In this document: positions 16,884-25,356 of the stretch, piece by piece
How the letters are laid out: each line of letters starts with the position of its first letter
Position numbering within the stretch: the first letter of the stretch is position 1
NCBI RefSeq assembly: GCF_040253635.1
Contig: NZ_JBEJGX010000003.1
Coordinates: 3,720,001 to 3,784,000, forward strand
Direction: 5' to 3'
DNA: 64,000 nt
From: Streptomyces sp. Edi2
GTDB lineage: Bacteria; Actinomycetota; Actinomycetes; Streptomycetales; Streptomycetaceae
Translations under genes and position numbers: made by a program
The notes under the pieces: generated by a model
What the model was told of the DNA's origin: nothing
The model's database searches: none
What the model saw: only the letters and a program-made list of their open reading frames with translations

Positions 16884-17236
16884 TGACCGGCCCCCTTACT
16901 CGCCGTGGACGACGAGGCCGGCGCGGACAACGGCTTGATCTCCGCCGCGCGGAAGGCGACCCCATGCCGACCGTCGTTCTCCCAGGGGGTGGCCACCAGG
17001 TCCCGAAGCTGGACGGGCATCCCGAGCTGGATGCCGGTCGGCTCCCCCGCCACGCTCACGTTGATGACGTCGGCCGTGGACCCTGCCATCAGGCACACAC
17101 CGACCTGGTACATCGTCTTGCCGGTTTCACGGTCGACGCGGAGCTGACCGGTTTCGCGGTTGGCGACACGCGGTGCGGGCGGTACCGCGCAGATCATCCC
17201 GCTGAACTTCGCGGTGTCGATCGGAAGGCTTGCCAT
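16880..17236 (-). CDS. SCO3933-family AICE protein
   Basis: 118 residues from ATG 17236 (AAAGGAG nine bases upstream). It begins MASLPIDTAKFSGMICAVPPAPRV and contains DRETGKTMYQVGVCLM and GVAFRAAEIKPL, features I recall from the SCO3933 family, found first in the transfer operon of many AICEs. It is thought to be regulatory, but its biochemical role is not established. As the first gene of the operon it lies directly downstream of the palindromes bound by the divergent repressor. Ser/Ala-rich tail. Confidence 0.75.
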   Translation of the reverse strand: MASLPIDTAKFSGMICAVPPAPRVANRETGQLRVDRETGKTMYQVGVCLMAGSTADVINVSVAGEPTGIQLGMPVQLRDLVATPWENDGRHGVAFRAAEIKPLSAPASSSTASKGAGQ

Positions 17237-17264
17237 GTCTCTGAACTCCTTTGTCTCGAAGGCC

Positions 17265-17341
17265 CGTAGGCATCTACCTACGGAATGACTACCACCCGTA
17301 GTACGGGCTCGGAATCCAGAGTGCAACCCGTAGTACGGGTT
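17265..17341. promoter_or_regulatory. Palindromic operators for the GntR/KorSA-like repressor
   Basis: CCCGTAGTACGGG occurs at 17295-17307 and again inside the 17-bp perfect palindrome AACCCGTAGTACGGGTT at 17325-17341. A third, looser dyad CGTAGG...CCTACG spans 17265-17282. They fill the space between the leftward transfer/integration operon and the rightward gntR gene, as expected for a KorSA-like switch that represses both. Confidence 0.85.
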
Positions 17342-17370
17342 GTCAAGCGACTACGTGTGAGGGAGGCTGT

Positions 17371-17392
17371 AGCTGCCCACGAACGTGGGCAG
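17371..17392 (+). promoter_or_regulatory. 9-bp-stem hairpin in the gntR leader
   Basis: GCTGCCCAC-GAAC-GTGGGCAGC is a perfect stem with a tetraloop. It lies between a good upstream GAGGGAGG (17357) and the two possible starts at 17406 and 17445. It may attenuate expression, or act as a double-strand origin-like or protein-binding stem. Confidence 0.5.
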
Positions 17393-17444
17393 CCTGTCGC
17401 AACCGATGGACACCAACGAGCCGACGTCACCCGTGGAGAACCCG

Positions 17445-18185
17445 ATGCCGCCCGAGAAAGCCCAGGCCAAATACCGCCAGATCGCGGAGTACCTGCGGCA
17501 GGGCATCCTGGACGGCACGTACCCGGCCGGCCAGCCGTTGCCGTCCGAGGAACTGCTCGCGAAGCAGTTCGGCGTCTCTCGCCCCACTGTCCGTCAAGGC
17601 ATCTCAGAACTTCGCGCCTCGGGCTTGGTCGAGGTCATGATGGGCCGCGGCATGTTCGTCCGCTCACCCCACTCCCGCCCGAGCGTCACCCGCCCCCGCG
17701 GCGTACGGCGCGACGCAGACGGACGCTACATCGAGGCCGACGGCCTCCGCTGGACCGATGCCGAAGAGCCCGCCGTCACCCGCACTGACGCACCGCTCGC
17801 CCTGGCCGACCTGCTCCGCATCCCGCCGGGCGAGCCGATGTACACCTACGACGCATTGCAGACCGCCGACCGAGGCCGGCTCCGCCAACTCCACCGCACC
17901 TATGTGCCGTTCTCCGTGCTGGTCGACACCAAGTACGAGGACCAGGCACCCCCGCCAGCCCCTCACCTGTACACCGCACTCGCCGACCTGGGCCACGAAC
18001 TGCACTTCACGGAGTACCTGCGCACCCGCATGCCGCTACCGGACCAGGCGGAAGCCTTGCGCCTATCCGACGGGGTACCTCTGCTCCACATCCTCCGCGT
18101 CACCACCGGCGGCGAGGACAAGCCCCTGGCTTTGGAGGAGTTCCAACTCCCCGGGGATGACTTGGAGATCAGTTACCCGCTCTGA
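17445..18185 (+). CDS. GntR/HutC-type repressor, KorSA-like
   Basis: 246 residues from ATG 17445, picked for GGAG six bases upstream; ATG 17406 would add 13 residues. The N-terminal GntR winged helix reads KYRQIAEYLRQGILDGTYPAGQPLPSEELLAKQFGVSRPTVRQGI in outline. The UTRA ligand-binding domain follows (about 95-240), with LHRTYVPFSVLVDTKYED and LPDQAEALRLSDGVPLLHILR. In pSAM2 KorSA represses the activator of transfer and itself. Here it faces the transfer operon over three palindromes. Loss of repression would trigger excision and replication. Confidence 0.88.
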   Translation: MPPEKAQAKYRQIAEYLRQGILDGTYPAGQPLPSEELLAKQFGVSRPTVRQGISELRASGLVEVMMGRGMFVRSPHSRPSVTRPRGVRRDADGRYIEADGLRWTDAEEPAVTRTDAPLALADLLRIPPGEPMYTYDALQTADRGRLRQLHRTYVPFSVLVDTKYEDQAPPPAPHLYTALADLGHELHFTEYLRTRMPLPDQAEALRLSDGVPLLHILRVTTGGEDKPLALEEFQLPGDDLEISYPL

Positions 18186-18570
18186 CTGGCGGGTACGTGG
18201 TTCAGACTTTCTCTACGTCTTCAAGGCGGCTCGCTACCGCTCGCCGCGCGCGGCCCGGCTCCCCGGGCCGCCGCTCCTGTCTTCGCCCCGCTCCGGCCCG
18301 GTCCACCCGGCCGCGCAAGCGATCAGCGAGCGCCAGAAACAGGTTCATACTAGGTCAGCGGGGGTTGGGGCGGTCGGCTCCACGGCTTTAGCCACCTCCC
18401 GGGTTCGGGTCCCGCGTCGAGCAAGAGCAGGGGGCCACTCGTTGAAATTTCGGGCAGCTCACAAGCCTGCCCGAGATGCCGGCCAGCGTACGGCCCCTAA
18501 TCATGCTCAACACCAAACCGGGCAGGCCACCGACCAAACCCGCTCCACCGACCTCCTGAAACGGCCAACC
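18186..18570. other. Intergenic junction between AICE core and cargo
   Basis: 385 bp without a credible gene on either strand. No terminator with a long stem is evident. GC falls sharply from here to the right, so this is probably where cargo joined the backbone. Confidence 0.5.
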
Positions 18571-20136
18571 CTATGGGTTCATCAGCGCGTTAGCCGCGTT
18601 GACGAGGGCCCGGGAACGCGCTCTAAGAAAAGCCTCATAGTCGTCATCAAACAGTTCAACTTTGGGGCATAGGGCGCGCTCAAACACACCGTCCTTACTG
18701 GACACGCGTGAGCGGTATGCGCTTGGCGCAACTCCACCCAGGACCTTATTATCAATGGCATTGATAAAGCATAGGTTCGCTAGCGGGCTTTGCCGATCAG
18801 TTGGAATTCCCTCCGAGCGCAGGTGGGACTGGGGGTAAAGATGGTGGAACTCATTTCGATTGTACGCTTGGAGGGCAGTCGATAGATCGATCGATTGCCC
18901 GCTAACGAAACTCAGAGGGCGCTCCTGCGCCAGGAGGAGGATGAATGTCTTAGAGTTGACCGCATTCAGGTTGAAGTTATTCTCCAGGAAGAATCGGTCA
19001 TCGATGTGCGCTGAAATATCATCAAGGGCGGAAGGCTCGCCGTTTTTCAACTTTACGGCTTCTTCTACATCCACTTGCAAATTCCTTTGCACGACCCGCC
19101 CGTATCGCGCGGAGAAGCAAGCCTTCCAGAACCAGCGAAGGAGCGTTGCTCGCTGCCGATCTGAAACCTTGACCGATTTCGAATCAGCTGCAGCGAAGAA
19201 TGACGCGAGTGGCACGAGTAGTGTGGCGTGTGGGAGATTGTCAAGTTTTTCCACTTTCAGTTCGCGCCTTACGAAGTCAATAGCTCCCTTGATCCCGTTG
19301 ACTACATGGGAGAACTGCTCTCGAACTTTGGTCCCATTAAGTGAAACGAGCGTTTTCGGCGATGCATCCCCGTCAATGACGGCAGCGCAACAGCGAAGGA
19401 GTAGAGTGACATCTTCTCCTACACCTTTGAATCCGAAAGGCTCCAGTTCTTCACTCAAGTCAGCGAAGCGGCGTTGTAGATCGAAATCATCTGACCATGT
19501 CCACGCACTCAACAGCTGCAACGTGTCGAGTTCAACGCCAAGTCGATTAACTCGCTCGAATACGATTGCAACGCCAGCCCGATCATCGGTAACGAACGTC
19601 TGCACTGGAACGTCGACTTCTTTGAAGCGACTGTACAAATCATCGATCTTAGGGGTTGCCGACTCGGGAAGTGCCCTGAAGGCTGGACCGTATTTTGAGG
19701 CGTCAAAAAATACGTTCAACGGGAAGTGCTTCTTTGGGTCGACTTCACTAGGAGTCAACGGAACAAACAAGCTCTCTTGTGCGTCTGCGTCGCCCATGAA
19801 GTCGAAATAGATGTCCATCCAGTCCGATTTTCCGATAGGCCTTAGCTCGGTTTGGAAAACGCCGAAGATGCTCGTCAGGCGTTGCTGACCATCTAGAACA
19901 TAGTCAATTGGGTAATCCTCCGGCCGAGGAGGAAGGGAAAAGGGGCCCAGGTCCCTCTCGGTCTTCAGCTCTGCCCTTGTGCGCCAAAAAAGCAATGCGC
20001 CAAAAGGGTATCCCTTGTAGATGCTGTCCATTAGCTGGGCGACCCTATCGGCATTCCAAACGAAACCTCGCTGAAATGCGGGAATGCGAACCCTGCCGTC
20101 CGATACAGCTTCAATGAGTTGGCGGATTGAAGGCAT
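18571..20136 (-). CDS. DUF262 + HNH-like nuclease, GmrSD/SspE-type
   Basis: 521 residues from ATG 20136, fixed by GGGAG six bases upstream; the open frame begins 34 codons earlier. RIPAFQRGFVWNADRVAQLMDSIYKGYPFG and YVLDGQQRLTS are the DUF262 (ParB-like NTPase) motifs. The C-terminal part has NEFHHLYPQSHLRS followed by ANLCFINAIDNKVLGG, the H...N pattern of a DUF1524 His-Me nuclease. Such fusions are type IV restriction enzymes that cut DNA with sugar-modified or phosphorothioate bases and need NTP. Codon use is clearly AT-richer than the AICE backbone, a sign of separate acquisition. The target modification is unknown. Confidence 0.85.
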   Translation of the reverse strand: MPSIRQLIEAVSDGRVRIPAFQRGFVWNADRVAQLMDSIYKGYPFGALLFWRTRAELKTERDLGPFSLPPRPEDYPIDYVLDGQQRLTSIFGVFQTELRPIGKSDWMDIYFDFMGDADAQESLFVPLTPSEVDPKKHFPLNVFFDASKYGPAFRALPESATPKIDDLYSRFKEVDVPVQTFVTDDRAGVAIVFERVNRLGVELDTLQLLSAWTWSDDFDLQRRFADLSEELEPFGFKGVGEDVTLLLRCCAAVIDGDASPKTLVSLNGTKVREQFSHVVNGIKGAIDFVRRELKVEKLDNLPHATLLVPLASFFAAADSKSVKVSDRQRATLLRWFWKACFSARYGRVVQRNLQVDVEEAVKLKNGEPSALDDISAHIDDRFFLENNFNLNAVNSKTFILLLAQERPLSFVSGQSIDLSTALQAYNRNEFHHLYPQSHLRSEGIPTDRQSPLANLCFINAIDNKVLGGVAPSAYRSRVSSKDGVFERALCPKVELFDDDYEAFLRARSRALVNAANALMNP

Positions 20137-20201
20137 GGATCGCTCCCTGTATATGAGTTCTTGCGAATGCGGTTTCCGCTGGCCTAGACGGAAAACGTCA
20201 C

Positions 20202-20426
20202 TTAGTCCTTCGGATACCGGCCTACGGCCTTCAAGCATTGCGGGCAGCGTTCTCCGCGGACAGGCCTATCCCATCGGCTATCTTCGCGAACGGTGTAGCC
20301 GCCTGTGATGGGGTGGGCTCCGAGGTGCTCCTCGATGTTGTAGGCGTGGCTGGTCGTCTGCCTCGGCAGGCTGCGATCGGTGAGGTCGGGATCTTCCTGC
20401 TCGACTGCTACACGCCACTTCGTCAT
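20202..20426 (-). CDS. Small hypothetical protein before the DUF262 gene
   Basis: 74 residues from ATG 20426 (longer frame to 20513). It has a hydrophilic chain with HAYNIEEHLGAHPITGGYTVREDSRW and a CxxC near the end (RCPQCLKAVG), so perhaps a one-knuckle zinc protein. It ends 65 bp before the DUF262 start on the same strand, so the two may share a transcript. No ribosome site is clear, and I do not recognise a family. Confidence 0.4.
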   Translation of the reverse strand: MTKWRVAVEQEDPDLTDRSLPRQTTSHAYNIEEHLGAHPITGGYTVREDSRWDRPVRGERCPQCLKAVGRYPKD

Positions 20427-21098
20427 GGCGGCAGAGTAGGGCCGATCCAGTGACTGCGTAGTCGAAACGCGTGGGTAGCTCCCTGGGCTGGGATGTCTGT
20501 GCCGAGTTGTCACTGCCTGCGTGCTGGAGCATCAGCGGGTTGACGGGCGGCCCCAGCTCCGAGAGTGGGGTCGGTGCCACTGCTGGGTCTCGTGAGACGG
20601 AGCTGCCTGACTGCAGGTCAGCCGTGTCACCGGTCCAGCAGGTTGGCTACGAGGCAGGCGCTAATCGCTCGCGTGAGGTCACCGGCAGGGGCGGTGGATG
20701 GCCGCTGCCATGGGCGCTTAGCCAGGCCTGTCCGGCCACGGCCGCAAAGACCAGCATCACCGAGCGCGCTGGCGTGACGGCAGCTCGGTATGGAAGGCGG
20801 CAACCCTTCGTCGACTCGGCTCTGGGGCGACATCATTTAGCTGGCCATGGGCGTTGCTGACCACCGACAGTGACATCAGCGACAGCGCCCAGGAGCTGAG
20901 ATGAGCTTCATCGGCTGCCGGCAGTTGCCTCTGAAGCGGATACCTCCCAGCCGTATGAGGCAATGGGAGACACATAGGTGTTTAAGTCCTTCTTTAGGGT
21001 GAGTGGCTTACGTCAAATGACGCAAGAAGAGGTCACCACTTAAGCGAGAAGGGTACCCGGATAGATTGCAACGTCAGCCAAACCCTTGAGGCTCCGTC
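20427..21098. other. Intergenic region with promoter-proximal dyads
   Basis: 672 bp; no convincing gene. Near the right end, TTACGTCA-AA-TGACGCAA (21008-21025) is a near-perfect inverted repeat, and GTTTAAG (20980s) faces CTTAAGC (21040s). These probably belong to the promoter of the rightward membrane-protein gene. The ribosome site is GAGG seven bases before ATG 21099. Confidence 0.45.
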
Positions 21099-22676
21099 AT
21101 GAATGAACCGTACAACTGGTTTGATCAAGCCGCCGTGACCCTTTTGACTGATCTCCCCGCATGGCGCCTACGTGCGGTTGAGCGGGTGGAGCTTTCAAGC
21201 GCATTTTGGTCTGAGCGAGATCGGGAAATCCATGTCAAATCTTTCTCAGAAGTGACGGAAGGGGATTCACCTTGGCGCCGCAACCTCCGAACAGACCTGG
21301 CTCGCCACCGCTCCGCCACGGGGGAGAGTTTCGAAATGGTATTGCCAATTACGGACCTACCTAAAATCCCCCTTCTGGATCTATCAATCACAGTGGACGG
21401 AAATTCCGTTTATCGAGTCCCTAAGGACGAGGGAGCAAGGATTGAGGCCCGTCATGTCGTTTATTTGGCCGAGCGAGCTCAACTAATCAATGACCCGCCA
21501 GAATGCTCACAGCATTTGGTCGATTTCCTCGGGGCTCTATTTTACTTCCCCACTCATCCCTACCAAAAGATCTGGGAAAAATATCACCATTTATCCTTTT
21601 CTCATGCAGACTCATGGAGCGTCAGGGCTTTCGTTGATACTCAGCAAGAGTATCTAGCGTCGATGCGACGGAAGTTCCCATTTGACATTTTGCATTCCTA
21701 TGGTGAATGGAAATGCACGGCGAATAGGATTGGTGAGCTTGCTGCGAGTTACGTCATCCTGGACCATACGAGCGGTGCACAAAACCCCCTAATCGCACTT
21801 CCCTATCTATTTCAAGAGATTGAAGAGCAGCAGCGATCTCAAGAAAGAGTCATGGGGCGGCAGGATATTGACGTCCTACTGAACTACCTGTGCTCCATGC
21901 TGGAAACCGCTCACAGCAGGGCAAGTAGAGATGCTGCCGCTTGCGAATTCATCTCCACCTACTTTGGGTATGGCTATCGCTGGATGGCATTCGCCAAATG
22001 CAAAGTTCCAGTTAGCGAGTCATTCAGCATTCACGTGAAAGAAAAAAGGGCGATCTACTTTTCACCGGAAAGGAAAGCGAGGATCTCCGCCTGGGAGCAA
22101 TGGAAGAAGGAAGCTTGGCAAATGGTTCCATTTGCCGACGCGGAAACTAATCACGTAAGTGTTCGCGTTACAGATACGGCTGTTCGCCTCAAGCATCGCC
22201 CGCAAGTTTTGGATGAGATCAAAAATCCCGTTACGGAGGCCGTTGATCAGGAAGCAAGTACTTTCGAACTTTATCTACTTCACGACTCATCCCGAGGTCG
22301 TCGTGAGCGCATCTATATCAAGTGCCCACTGCGTTTGACTAGACTTCATTCAGGAATGCTCTACATTACGATGATCATTACTGCCTTTGGTTTCGCCCTT
22401 CTAATCGATCGTGGCCTTCCTGAGCTTTCGTCCATGCCGCCGCACGACCCCACAAGGCAGTCAACTTCCCCTGTTGCTGAAGGGCTAACGGCGAAGGATG
22501 CAACCCTCATCCTCATTCCCGTTGCATTTGCTGCAACATTCCTTCTCATTAGGGATGCTTCGACCTTGAGTGCATGGCTCCGCAGAATCCGCCAATCGGT
22601 TCTTTTGGTCGAGCTGTTTGTGCTCCTGGCCTCAGCTTTTGTATTCGTGCTAATTCATCATATTAAGATTGGTTGA
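21099..22676 (+). CDS. Unknown 525-residue protein with C-terminal membrane helices
   Basis: A single long frame with strikingly AT-rich codons for this genome. The first about 420 residues are soluble, mixed alpha/beta and rich in aromatic residues (for example FLGALFYFPTHPYQKIWEKYHHLSF), with no recognisable catalytic motif. Then come three hydrophobic helices: MLYITMIITAFGFALLI, ATLILIPVAFAATFLLI and LLVELFVLLASAFVFVLI, with a charged loop between the last two. The plan of a large sensor or effector domain on a membrane anchor recalls abortive-infection membrane proteins, but that is only analogy. It is the sole rightward gene in this part of the cargo. Confidence 0.7.
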   Translation: MNEPYNWFDQAAVTLLTDLPAWRLRAVERVELSSAFWSERDREIHVKSFSEVTEGDSPWRRNLRTDLARHRSATGESFEMVLPITDLPKIPLLDLSITVDGNSVYRVPKDEGARIEARHVVYLAERAQLINDPPECSQHLVDFLGALFYFPTHPYQKIWEKYHHLSFSHADSWSVRAFVDTQQEYLASMRRKFPFDILHSYGEWKCTANRIGELAASYVILDHTSGAQNPLIALPYLFQEIEEQQRSQERVMGRQDIDVLLNYLCSMLETAHSRASRDAAACEFISTYFGYGYRWMAFAKCKVPVSESFSIHVKEKRAIYFSPERKARISAWEQWKKEAWQMVPFADAETNHVSVRVTDTAVRLKHRPQVLDEIKNPVTEAVDQEASTFELYLLHDSSRGRRERIYIKCPLRLTRLHSGMLYITMIITAFGFALLIDRGLPELSSMPPHDPTRQSTSPVAEGLTAKDATLILIPVAFAATFLLIRDASTLSAWLRRIRQSVLLVELFVLLASAFVFVLIHHIKIG

Positions 22677-23847
22677 GGCTTGTCTCTCGATCGGATGCCT
22701 GCAATAGAGCCCCGCGCGAAACTAGCCCGCCACAGTCGGCGAAGGCAGGAGTGACGGCGACACGATTGTGGGATTCCCCCGGCTTCAACGGGACGGTATG
22801 ACTGCCTCGCGGTGGGCACCCTGCCTCGGCTTGCCAGACATCCACATCTGACACCAACGACGGCGCATGGCCACAATCCCACACGGCTCACGGCAGCCCC
22901 GCTCCCTCCATGGTGCAGCGGCGGCCCGTTGAGCGAACTCCTAAAGCGGTGGCAGGCGCGTGCCAGATCGGGCGGACAGCCACGGTCAGCGAGGACGCAT
23001 GGACGCGCAGCGACTGCGTTGTCGGCTGTAGGAGATGGCGCGTGGCGTGACCACTACGGATGCGCTGGAAGCCACCCCCAGGCTTACCAAAAAGTAGCCT
23101 TCATCAGGCCCAGTGATCAGACACCCGGCCCCTAAAGCGGCTGTCGGGTGCGAATCACGAAACGTCGTTGCAGGCCGTTAGCTCTGGGGCAACCGCGCAG
23201 CGCTCGGACCTACCTCCGAACTCTCGGTAAGGGCAGGGCGACGATGATCTCTAAAGCGGCAGACGCAGGCCCGTGCGGACAGGTAGCGTTTCCAGCAGGC
23301 CCTTTCTCAAGCTTCATCCGCCTTACCCGATCTGCGGGTTTGGCCTCCTGGCGGGCGCCAGGAGGCACCCCCCGCGCAGGTTGAGGCGGGCCATTGCTGA
23401 GAGAGGAAGCTCTTGGGCACGGAGAAGTACGCCAAGCGGCGGACCGTTCTGCGGCACGTCGGGCAGGTCTTGACCAAGGTCAGCGTCTACGTACTTGGGC
23501 AGCTGATCTGCTCCTGGTTCGGCCTGTAGGCAGGAAGGGCCTAGTGCTGGCCGGCGAGTGCGCGCCGGCCAGCACACACTTCGCAAGGACTCGAGTACGA
23601 GTGGGGTCGTGTCATCGTGGGCCCCATCTCGCCTGGCGCGGCCAGTCTTGGGCTCTTGACCGCGAACATGTTCCAAGCAAGGCCAGCCTGGCTCGTTGTG
23701 GATCGCACTCTGCCGATCCCGACGTCGAGATCGTTACGGGACACCCCTTGACAACCTGACCTGCGACTTCCATGCCCGCCCGCTGCCGCACGCACCACCT
23801 GCGGAATTCGTGACCGTCAACAGCCAGCGCCGCTGGCGATAAGCGGC
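22677..23847. other. 1.2-kb gene-free region
   Basis: All six frames are broken or of poor composition. Its notable content is three degenerate copies of the tRNA-derived att core and one arm-type half site, listed separately. GC rises again here relative to the preceding AT-rich gene. Confidence 0.6.
22938..23260 (+). repeat. Three degenerate att-core copies plus one arm half-site
   Basis: CTAAAGCGG, the heart of the att core, occurs at 22941, 23132 and 23251. The first is CTCCTAAAGCGG, matching the 5' 12 bases of the core, and is followed at 22960 by GTGCCAGAT, the arm-type unit. The second continues CTGTCGGGTGCGAATC, matching much of the T arm (core GTGTCGCAGGTTCGAATC) with a 2-base gap. 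The third continues with ACGCAGG. Three hits of a 9-mer in 320 bp plus both true ends is far beyond chance. They look like scars of earlier junctions. Confidence 0.6.
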
Positions 23848-25356
23848 TCATTCAGCGTCGTCGTGCAGCAGTTCCGCAGTCAGCTCCTCGAACTCCTGCA
23901 GGGCTATTTGTAGATCGTCAAGAACACCTTGTGCGATCTCTTCAGGAGCGGCCAGAGAGCTCTCCCCCGAGGACTCGTTCGGCAGCGTGAGATCAAGACT
24001 TGCGTGACCATGGTCAAGCACATCGTGGATGTCGAAGCATCGGAAGTTTTCTGTCTCTCGGCGATCCGCTCGGGAGAGACCTGGACCGTACGAGGACACG
24101 AATGCGTTCAGGTCTCTTTGGCTAAGCGGATTGTCTCTAAGGGCGGATCGGTGTCTTGAGCGCAGGTCATAGACCCAAATTCTGGAAGTTTGAGGATACT
24201 CGCCCGCGCGATAGGGATGCTGGTCGAAGAAGATGACGCTCGCCCTGACGCCGCTGGCTGAGGGGAAGGTTCCCGCAGGCAGCCTGAGTAGGGTGTGGAC
24301 GTCGAACCTGTACATCAGGTCTCGTCGCACGGCCTCTGCCGCGCCCAAGGCAAAGAGGATGTTGTCGGGGACGATAACCGCTGATCGTCCCTGCACGGCC
24401 GTCAGCGACATGGCGTGCTGCAGGAAATTGATCTGCTTGTCTGTCGAGACGACCAAGAAATCTGATCGCTCATACATATCGCGGGAACTCTCCCCGAAGA
24501 TCTCTGCATGCTTGCCGAACGGCGGATGGGTGAGCACCAGCGAGGCTTTGCTGCAAGGCTGTTGAGCCAGTGCGTCCCTCACAGTGATCGGTGCTGGTTG
24601 CCCGGCAGAGACAGCTCCGTGCAGAAGCAGGTTCGCGGTCGCCAACCGGGCAGTACTAGGGACCAGCTCGTCCCCCCACCGCTGTTGGTTGCGGTACTGA
24701 CGCTGCTCATAGGAGGTGGGGCTGGCCAGATCCCGTGCGAGATAGTCGTGCGCACCGAGGAGGAAGCCGCCCATGCCGCAGGCTGGATCACTGATGGTGT
24801 CAGTGATCTCTGGTTGGAGCACTTCGACAATGGCATCGATGAGCGGACGGGGCGTGAAGAACTGACCGGCCCCGGATCTTCTCTCGTTCATCGTTCTTTG
24901 GAGGAGCTCGCCATATACCTCGCCCAGAAGACTCTTCCCGCGCGCGCCCCATTGCTCGCCATCGAACAGATCGAGAACGAGCCGCTGCAGCAGTGCGTGA
25001 TCGGGTACGTGGTTCTGTGCGCCGGCAAAGACAGCGTCCACAACGGTACCCGAGGCCCTGGACGAGCGCTGGGCGAGTATCTCGGTGTACTGGGCGACAA
25101 GCGGCTCTCCCGCCTTCCTTGTCAGCGCCACCCAATCGTGCTGGATGGATGGCGCAGGCGGCTCGCTGACTGTTGCGGTCTTCCGGTCTTCGTCCTCAAC
25201 TTTGAGCACGAGTAGATATGTGAGCTGCTCGACGGATTCCATGGCAGACAGCCCGCGGTCATGCAGCAGGTTGTAGTAGTTCAGGAGCCGCGCGGTCAAA
25301 TGTGCCTTCGCGTCGTGCGATCCTCGGTCCGTCGTGAGGGCAGAGACATCGGTCAT
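23848..25356 (-). CDS. hsdM: Type I-like N6-adenine methylase subunit with altered motif IV
   Basis: 502 residues. Layout is that of HsdM: an N-terminal helical domain (LLNYYNLLHDRGLSAMESVEQLTYLLVLK), RRSGAGQFFTPRPLIDAIVEVL, then AdoMet motif I DPACGMGGFLLGA. Motif IV should read NPPF but reads T-H-P-P-F (codon CAT at 24526-24528); Asn is the residue that holds the target adenine. A later segment INFLQHAMSLTAVQGRSAVIVPDNILF is normal. The gene overlaps hsdS by ATGA. Either it is a catalytically weak or dead subunit used for DNA recognition, or a tolerated variant. No HsdR is present in the window. Confidence 0.85.
   Translation of the reverse strand: MTDVSALTTDRGSHDAKAHLTARLLNYYNLLHDRGLSAMESVEQLTYLLVLKVEDEDRKTATVSEPPAPSIQHDWVALTRKAGEPLVAQYTEILAQRSSRASGTVVDAVFAGAQNHVPDHALLQRLVLDLFDGEQWGARGKSLLGEVYGELLQRTMNERRSGAGQFFTPRPLIDAIVEVLQPEITDTISDPACGMGGFLLGAHDYLARDLASPTSYEQRQYRNQQRWGDELVPSTARLATANLLLHGAVSAGQPAPITVRDALAQQPCSKASLVLTHPPFGKHAEIFGESSRDMYERSDFLVVSTDKQINFLQHAMSLTAVQGRSAVIVPDNILFALGAAEAVRRDLMYRFDVHTLLRLPAGTFPSASGVRASVIFFDQHPYRAGEYPQTSRIWVYDLRSRHRSALRDNPLSQRDLNAFVSSYGPGLSRADRRETENFRCFDIHDVLDHGHASLDLTLPNESSGESSLAAPEEIAQGVLDDLQIALQEFEELTAELLHDDAE

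Noticed and set aside
23131..23160. A second tRNA-Arg gene
   Set aside because: Only fragments of the anticodon and T arm are present; no acceptor or D arm can be folded.
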